DNA from: CAZBEL01 sp964628055
Lineage (GTDB): Bacteria > Fidelibacterota > Marinisomatia > Marinisomatales > TCS56
Length of the DNA stretch: 21,200 nt
Assembly (NCBI GenBank): GCA_964628055.1
Contig: CAZVNL010000038.1
Location: 1-21,200 of the forward strand
Direction: 5' to 3'
The notes beneath the pieces were generated by a model. That model was not told the origin of the DNA, ran no database searches, and worked only from the letters and a program-made list of their open reading frames with translations. Made by a program: the position numbers and the translations under genes. How positions within the stretch are numbered: the stretch's first letter is position 1; each line of letters begins with the position of its first letter. Below are positions 17,158-21,200 of the stretch, piece after piece.

Positions 17158-20091
17158 TTACTGCTGCTGCCACCTTTCCCGCCAGCGAAGATTGGGATTG
17201 GGTTCCCGGAAACCCAGGGCTTCATAAACGGCTGAATGGATCCTCTGCCGCCAATCGTAATACTTCGGTTCTTTATTCTGGCGATAGGGATGGACGGCGT
17301 TGGTCAATAAAACCACGATAATCTGGTTTTCCGGGTCGATCCACAGAGAAGTACCGGTGAACCCGGTGTGTCCGAAGCTGGCATCGCTCAGGTAGACTCC
17401 CCCGGAAGCTAATCCCGCTGGACTATCCCATCCCAGACAGCGGGAGCTTCCGTGCACTACCTCGGCCCGTCGGGTGAACTGCTGCACTACCGTTAGGGGA
17501 AAAATCCGTGTGGAATTGTAAACCCCACCATTGAGCATCATCTGGGAAAAGATCCCTAAATCCAGAGCCGTGGAAAAAAGACCAGCATGCCCAGCAACAC
17601 CGCCCAAACTGTAGGCGTTTTCATCATGGACATGTCCGTGAATAAAACCCTTCTCCAGGGCGCTGTATTCAGTGGGCACAATCCGTTTAAGTCGGGTAGC
17701 CGGAGGGTTGAAATAGGTAGAATTCATCCCCAACGGCTGGAAAACGGTTTCGTCGACGTATTGGTCCAGCGTCTGGCCAGTGACCTGTTCCACAACTTTG
17801 CCCAAGGTAATCATGCCAATGTCTGAGTAAACCGTGCGAAGGCCGGGGAGCGTATCCAACTTAGTATTGAAGATGCTATCCAGGCGGGTAGTGATATCAC
17901 CCTCAATTAAATAATATTGTCGAAACGGGGGCAGTCCGGAAGTGTGGGTGAGTAAATGCCGGATAGTGACCTGGGATTTGCCCGGTAATTCCTGGCCCCT
18001 GGTACCGGCAAACTGGGGCAGGTAAGTAACCACGCGTTCGTCTAAGTCTATCTGCCCTTCAGCCACCAATTTCATCACTGCTGAAGTCGTAGCCACGACC
18101 TTAGTCAAGGAAGCCAGGTCAAAGATATCTCCCCGCCGGGTGGGTTGCCGTCGGGTGTAAGTGTGGTACCCCACAGCCTCGTGGAAGAAGATTTTTCCCT
18201 CTTTCGCGGCCAGTAGAACCGCACCCGGCCAGGCCGAGTCGGCCACGGCTTGCTCCAATAACGGCTTGAGCGCCGACACGTTGGCATTTACCTCCTGGGG
18301 CAAGGCGCGCTTTAACCTGATTCCAGCTTCCAGGGGGGGCTCCGGAATCTGGAGAGGTTGGGGCTCTAACCGAATGCCCGTTCCCCGGGGAGCGAGACCG
18401 GGAATGGTTATGGGTAAAGTCCCGGTGATTGCTTCCTGTCCTAAGAGAGCCTTGGCCACGGCCCGCTGCATGAGATCGCCGCCATCATAGGCGCAGAGAT
18501 AAGCCGACACCGTGGGGAAAGCCCGGAGCAAATAGGGATTGCCAAAACTCACCAAAATTACCCTTCCCGAACGTTCTATTAACTGTTCCACCAAGCTGGT
18601 CTGTTCCGGGGTGAGAAAAATCCGTCCCTTCCACGCCTTGGGATACGAGAAAGCGTTCACCAGGACCAAGGCCTCCGGGGGAATGGCCTGGACAATGGCC
18701 GTCAAACTGGCCACGGGATCGGACTCATCCACGGAGTAGGAAACCACCGGTGAACGGGACTGGATCAACTCCCGGGTCACCGTGGTTTGCCGGTGGTCAT
18801 ACGCATGACTGTACAAATCGACGATGAAGAGCGTATCGGTAGGGCCGGTAAAAGGAATTAGGGGGCCTTCATTTTTCACCAGGGTTAGGGCCTTGGTGGC
18901 GATGGTGTCGGCCAGGGCCCGGGAGGCGGGGGAGCCATATTGCTTCCTGGTAATCTCTGGTAGTACATACGGTTGCCGGGGCAGGCCAACCTTTTCTTTG
19001 AGTTGAAGCATCTTCAAGGCCGCTGAGTCAATCCGCGCCGGAGAAATGAGCCCCTCCTGAACGGCTTCATAGACAATATCCACCGCTGCTTTAAAGTTAT
19101 GGTTTTGAATAATGACATCACAGCCGGCATTGATGGCGGCCACCAAGGCGTAGCGATCGGTATAATTCTGGGTGATGCCTCCCATGCCCATGGCATCGGT
19201 GATAACAGCCCCTTTAAACCCCAACTGTTTCCGCAAGATGTCGGTGATCCAGAAGGGGGACAGGGTGGCCGGCGTTTCCGCATTGGGTTGGTAGTCCGGG
19301 GAAGCCAGATGGGCCACCATGATGGCATCCACCCCGGCGGCAATGATTCTCTGAAAGGGGAGCAATTCCGTGGACCAGAGACGGCTGGAATCGCTGGGAA
19401 TACGAGCCAGGGCCCGGTGGGAATCGGTCTTCGTATCTCCGTGACCGGGAAAATGTTTGGCCGTGGCCAGCATGCCGTGTTCCTGCATCCCCTGCATAAA
19501 TTGGATGGCATACGTGGCCACCATCTCCGGGTCCTCCCCAAAGGAGCGCGTGTTAATGATAGGATTGTCAGGATTATTATTCACGTCCACCACGGGAGAG
19601 AAATTCCACCGAATGCCCACCGCCGTTCCTTCCAGAGCCGCTATTTTTCCGGCCTCGTAGGCATACCGTGGGTCTCCCGTCGCCGCCAGAGCCATGAAGT
19701 GCGGGAGCTCAGTGCCACCGGGGAAACGGAACTGCATCCCGTACTCGATATCACCATCGAACAGGATGGGGACTTTAGCCCGGCGTTGCATCTCGTTCAA
19801 GAGGGTCATGGCCATGCCTACCTGGCCATAATAGAGATGGATACCACCAATCCCATCGGTCTTTAATAGGTTTACAATCTCTTGCCACTGGGGATCGTCT
19901 TCCTGCATGTAACGCAGGTTCATGTGGTAAATCATCATCTGGGCAATCTTTTCCCTGAGGGTCAGGGAGCTCAACGTCTGTTCGGCCCAGGAGCGTTGGT
20001 CTACCGGGACGCTGGGACTGGGCGGCATTGTACAGGAGGGGACAACCAACCCCACTAATATTAATCCCAAAAGGTAAGATTTACCGATCAT
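17158..20091 (-). CDS. NagZ-type GH3 glucosaminidase fused to AmiE-type serine hydrolase, lipoprotein
   Basis: A 977-residue two-enzyme fusion. I place the start at 20091 rather than at an upstream in-frame ATG (20154) because it gives a clean lipoprotein signal (MIGKSYLLGLILVGLVVPSC, Cys20) and has AGGGG five bases before it. The GH3 half (about 35-370) has AKHFPGHGDT (211-220), the NagZ acid/base dyad Asp223-Ser-His225, and nucleophile Asp299 in VITDAMGMGG. A GH3 C-terminal-like domain follows (about 400-570). The last part (about 605-955) is a class C beta-lactamase-like hydrolase: SLTK (Ser661, Lys664), YSD (755-757) and HTG (908-910). In Bacillus subtilis these two activities are the separate NagZ and AmiE enzymes that strip N-acetylglucosamine and then peptide from muropeptides; the fusion is frequent in Bacteroidota. 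Muropeptide salvage in the periplasm is the likely role. Confidence 0.92.
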   Translation of the reverse strand: MIGKSYLLGLILVGLVVPSCTMPPSPSVPVDQRSWAEQTLSSLTLREKIAQMMIYHMNLRYMQEDDPQWQEIVNLLKTDGIGGIHLYYGQVGMAMTLLNEMQRRAKVPILFDGDIEYGMQFRFPGGTELPHFMALAATGDPRYAYEAGKIAALEGTAVGIRWNFSPVVDVNNNPDNPIINTRSFGEDPEMVATYAIQFMQGMQEHGMLATAKHFPGHGDTKTDSHRALARIPSDSSRLWSTELLPFQRIIAAGVDAIMVAHLASPDYQPNAETPATLSPFWITDILRKQLGFKGAVITDAMGMGGITQNYTDRYALVAAINAGCDVIIQNHNFKAAVDIVYEAVQEGLISPARIDSAALKMLQLKEKVGLPRQPYVLPEITRKQYGSPASRALADTIATKALTLVKNEGPLIPFTGPTDTLFIVDLYSHAYDHRQTTVTRELIQSRSPVVSYSVDESDPVASLTAIVQAIPPEALVLVNAFSYPKAWKGRIFLTPEQTSLVEQLIERSGRVILVSFGNPYLLRAFPTVSAYLCAYDGGDLMQRAVAKALLGQEAITGTLPITIPGLAPRGTGIRLEPQPLQIPEPPLEAGIRLKRALPQEVNANVSALKPLLEQAVADSAWPGAVLLAAKEGKIFFHEAVGYHTYTRRQPTRRGDIFDLASLTKVVATTSAVMKLVAEGQIDLDERVVTYLPQFAGTRGQELPGKSQVTIRHLLTHTSGLPPFRQYYLIEGDITTRLDSIFNTKLDTLPGLRTVYSDIGMITLGKVVEQVTGQTLDQYVDETVFQPLGMNSTYFNPPATRLKRIVPTEYSALEKGFIHGHVHDENAYSLGGVAGHAGLFSTALDLGIFSQMMLNGGVYNSTRIFPLTVVQQFTRRAEVVHGSSRCLGWDSPAGLASGGVYLSDASFGHTGFTGTSLWIDPENQIIVVLLTNAVHPYRQNKEPKYYDWRQRIHSAVYEALGFREPNPNLRWRERWQQQ

Positions 20092-20096
20092 AGTTA

Positions 20097-20101
20097 CCCC
20101 T
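20097..20101 (-). promoter_or_regulatory. Ribosome binding site that sets the GH3/AmiE start
   Basis: AGGGG on the minus strand lies five bases before the ATG at 20091. It favours this start over the longer in-frame version from 20154, whose extra 21 residues are polar and would spoil the signal peptide. Confidence 0.55.
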
Positions 20102-20121
20102 AATGTTGAATGAAAGCGATA

Positions 20122-20148
20122 AGCGGGATAGGCACCGTTTTTCCCGCT
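20122..20148 (-). repeat. 7-base inverted repeat upstream of the GH3/AmiE gene
   Basis: AGCGGGA (20122-20128) and TCCCGCT (20142-20148) are perfect complements around a 13-base loop, in the 135-base gap between the esterase and the GH3/AmiE genes. No T-run follows on the minus strand, so it is not an ordinary terminator; it may be an mRNA stem or a regulator site. A smaller palindrome, ACCCT-T-AGGGT, lies at 20193-20203 in the same gap. I see no convincing promoter here. Confidence 0.3.
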
Positions 20149-20226
20149 GCCCAAATTACCAAGACGATTTGAACCGGCCTAATTGAAATCAAACCCTTAG
20201 GGTATAGGGCGGTAATACGGCCAAAA

Positions 20227-21048
20227 TCATTCCCCTTGATTGATAAAAACCTGTTTAAAAAACAGGAGATGGTAGGGCAGCGCATTTACCCAGTACTCCC
20301 AGCTATGGCCACCGGGGCGTTCGATGTAAACGTGGGGAATGTTCCTCTCCAATAGTCGCCGGTGCAACTGCCGGTTAACCTGAATAAAAATATCCTCAAC
20401 CCCGCAGTCAATAAAGAGGGCCAGCGAATGATCTTTAAACAGGTCAACCATGTTCACCGCGGAATGCTTCCGCCACCGCTGGGGGTATTCTTCGTAGGAG
20501 CCTAACTTTTGGGCGATTTCCCACTTCACGGTGGAGTAGGTAAGGTCCACCCCGCCGCTCATACTGCTCGCAGCCACGAAGAGGTCCGGGTGACGCGCTG
20601 CCAGGTAAAGGGCTCCCTGGCCCCCCATACTCAATCCGGTAATGGCCCGCCCTTTGCGATCTGTTATGGTGCGATAAGTAGAATCGATAAAGGGGATTAC
20701 CTCCCCGATGATGTGCGTCTCATACTGGCTGGAGGCATCCAGGGGACTGTCCAAATACCAGCTATTGTAACCCCCGTCCGGACAAACAAGCAGGAGTTCA
20801 TATTGATCCGATAGGGCGCCTAAATCTGTTTTTTGACTCCAGTTTAAATAGTTACCACTGTAGCCGTGGAGCAGGAAAACAACCGGGAAATCCTTCTGAT
20901 CAATAGAGTAAACATCGGGTTTTACCACAACGGCAGGAATGTTCTTGTCCATGGAAACACTATAGATTAATACCGTGTCTACCTCGGCGGCATGAAGGGA
21001 ACCGAAAACACTAAGTAAGTAGACCCAGGGGTAGAGAAACTTTTTCAT
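20227..21048 (-). CDS. Secreted esterase, esterase D / CE1-like alpha/beta hydrolase
   Basis: A 273-residue exported serine esterase with a signal peptide (about 1-21, ending SLHAAE). The putative-esterase (PF00756) fold is shown by the oxyanion segment FLLHGYSG (58-65), the nucleophile elbow GLSMGG (Ser140), Asp219 in DCGVEDIF and His248 in GGHSWEYW, a complete triad in the usual order. Relatives include S-formylglutathione hydrolase, feruloyl and acetyl esterases, and mycolyltransferases; the signal peptide argues against the cytoplasmic formylglutathione role. It heads the gene run that continues with the GH3/AmiE fusion after 135 bases, so it may remove acyl groups from the same substrate, but it could also be independent. 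Substrate is unknown. Confidence 0.9.
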   Translation of the reverse strand: MKKFLYPWVYLLSVFGSLHAAEVDTVLIYSVSMDKNIPAVVVKPDVYSIDQKDFPVVFLLHGYSGNYLNWSQKTDLGALSDQYELLLVCPDGGYNSWYLDSPLDASSQYETHIIGEVIPFIDSTYRTITDRKGRAITGLSMGGQGALYLAARHPDLFVAASSMSGGVDLTYSTVKWEIAQKLGSYEEYPQRWRKHSAVNMVDLFKDHSLALFIDCGVEDIFIQVNRQLHRRLLERNIPHVYIERPGGHSWEYWVNALPYHLLFFKQVFINQGE

Positions 21049-21200
21049 TGCTTTAATTTACTGTAATCATCAAATCATTTTACAGGAATGTTCTGGAGCT
21101 TGGTAAGGAAATCAACCTTTGGTCGGGATCGGGAGATCCCCGGGGAGCTTGGGTTAAGGAGAGTTTTTCTCTTTCCCATCCTGTATGGCGAAATGAAAAA
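21049..21200 (-). other. Upstream region of the esterase gene
   Basis: This stretch holds no open frame that I can support. It should contain the promoter of the esterase gene. A TAAAAT hexamer on the minus strand lies about 30 bases before the ATG, but I find no good -35 element at the right distance, so I do not call a promoter. No recognisable ribosome binding site precedes the ATG (the context is AATTAAAGCA). Confidence 0.4.

Noticed and set aside
19099..19866. Long plus-strand open frame of 255 codons opposite the GH3 domain
   Set aside because: It lies wholly inside a gene with full catalytic motifs on the other strand, is low in recognisable features, and has no domain signature.

Overview
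All thirteen genes in this window lie on the minus strand, so transcription runs from high to low coordinates. The sequence looks like a Gram-negative bacterium of the wider Fibrobacterota-Chlorobiota-Bacteroidota (FCB) superphylum. Evidence: two very large TonB-dependent receptors with an N-terminal carboxypeptidase-regulatory-like domain (the SusC style), a PorV/PorQ-type outer-membrane protein, secreted proteins ending in a FlgD/T9SS-like C-terminal domain, and several lipoproteins. A lineage such as Marinimicrobia, Calditrichota or KSB1 is my guess from architecture and style; no marker gene is present to settle it.

The window has two blocks. Block 1 (21048 to 12595) holds six closely spaced genes: a secreted esterase; a lipoprotein fusing a NagZ-type GH3 beta-N-acetylhexosaminidase to an AmiE-type serine hydrolase; a DUF1460 (NlpC/P60-like) amidase; a UroD-family zinc methyltransferase; a corrinoid protein overlapping it; and a sodium:solute symporter. 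The hydrolases point to periplasmic muropeptide or amino-sugar breakdown, and the symporter to uptake of a product. The cobalamin-dependent methyl-transfer pair in the middle is not expected in such a set.

Block 2 (12367 to beyond position 1) holds seven genes that look like one operon behind a 227-base intergenic region with a possible promoter and a leader that could fold over its ribosome binding site. Its order is receptor A, partner A, small lipoprotein, PorV-like barrel, TIG/beta-propeller lipoprotein, receptor B, partner B (cut off by the window edge). Receptor A with partner A and receptor B with partner B are paralogous modules, so the operon contains a duplicated outer-membrane receptor plus secreted-partner unit flanking three envelope genes. 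No SusD is present, and the partner family, which I cannot name, takes the place next to the receptor where SusD would be expected.

A working model, which is inference, is that block 2 captures and imports a ligand through the outer membrane while block 1 hydrolyses it in the periplasm, carries it across the inner membrane and removes or moves a methyl group. The two blocks could equally be unrelated neighbours. I see no RNA genes, mobile elements, CRISPR arrays or clear intrinsic terminators.
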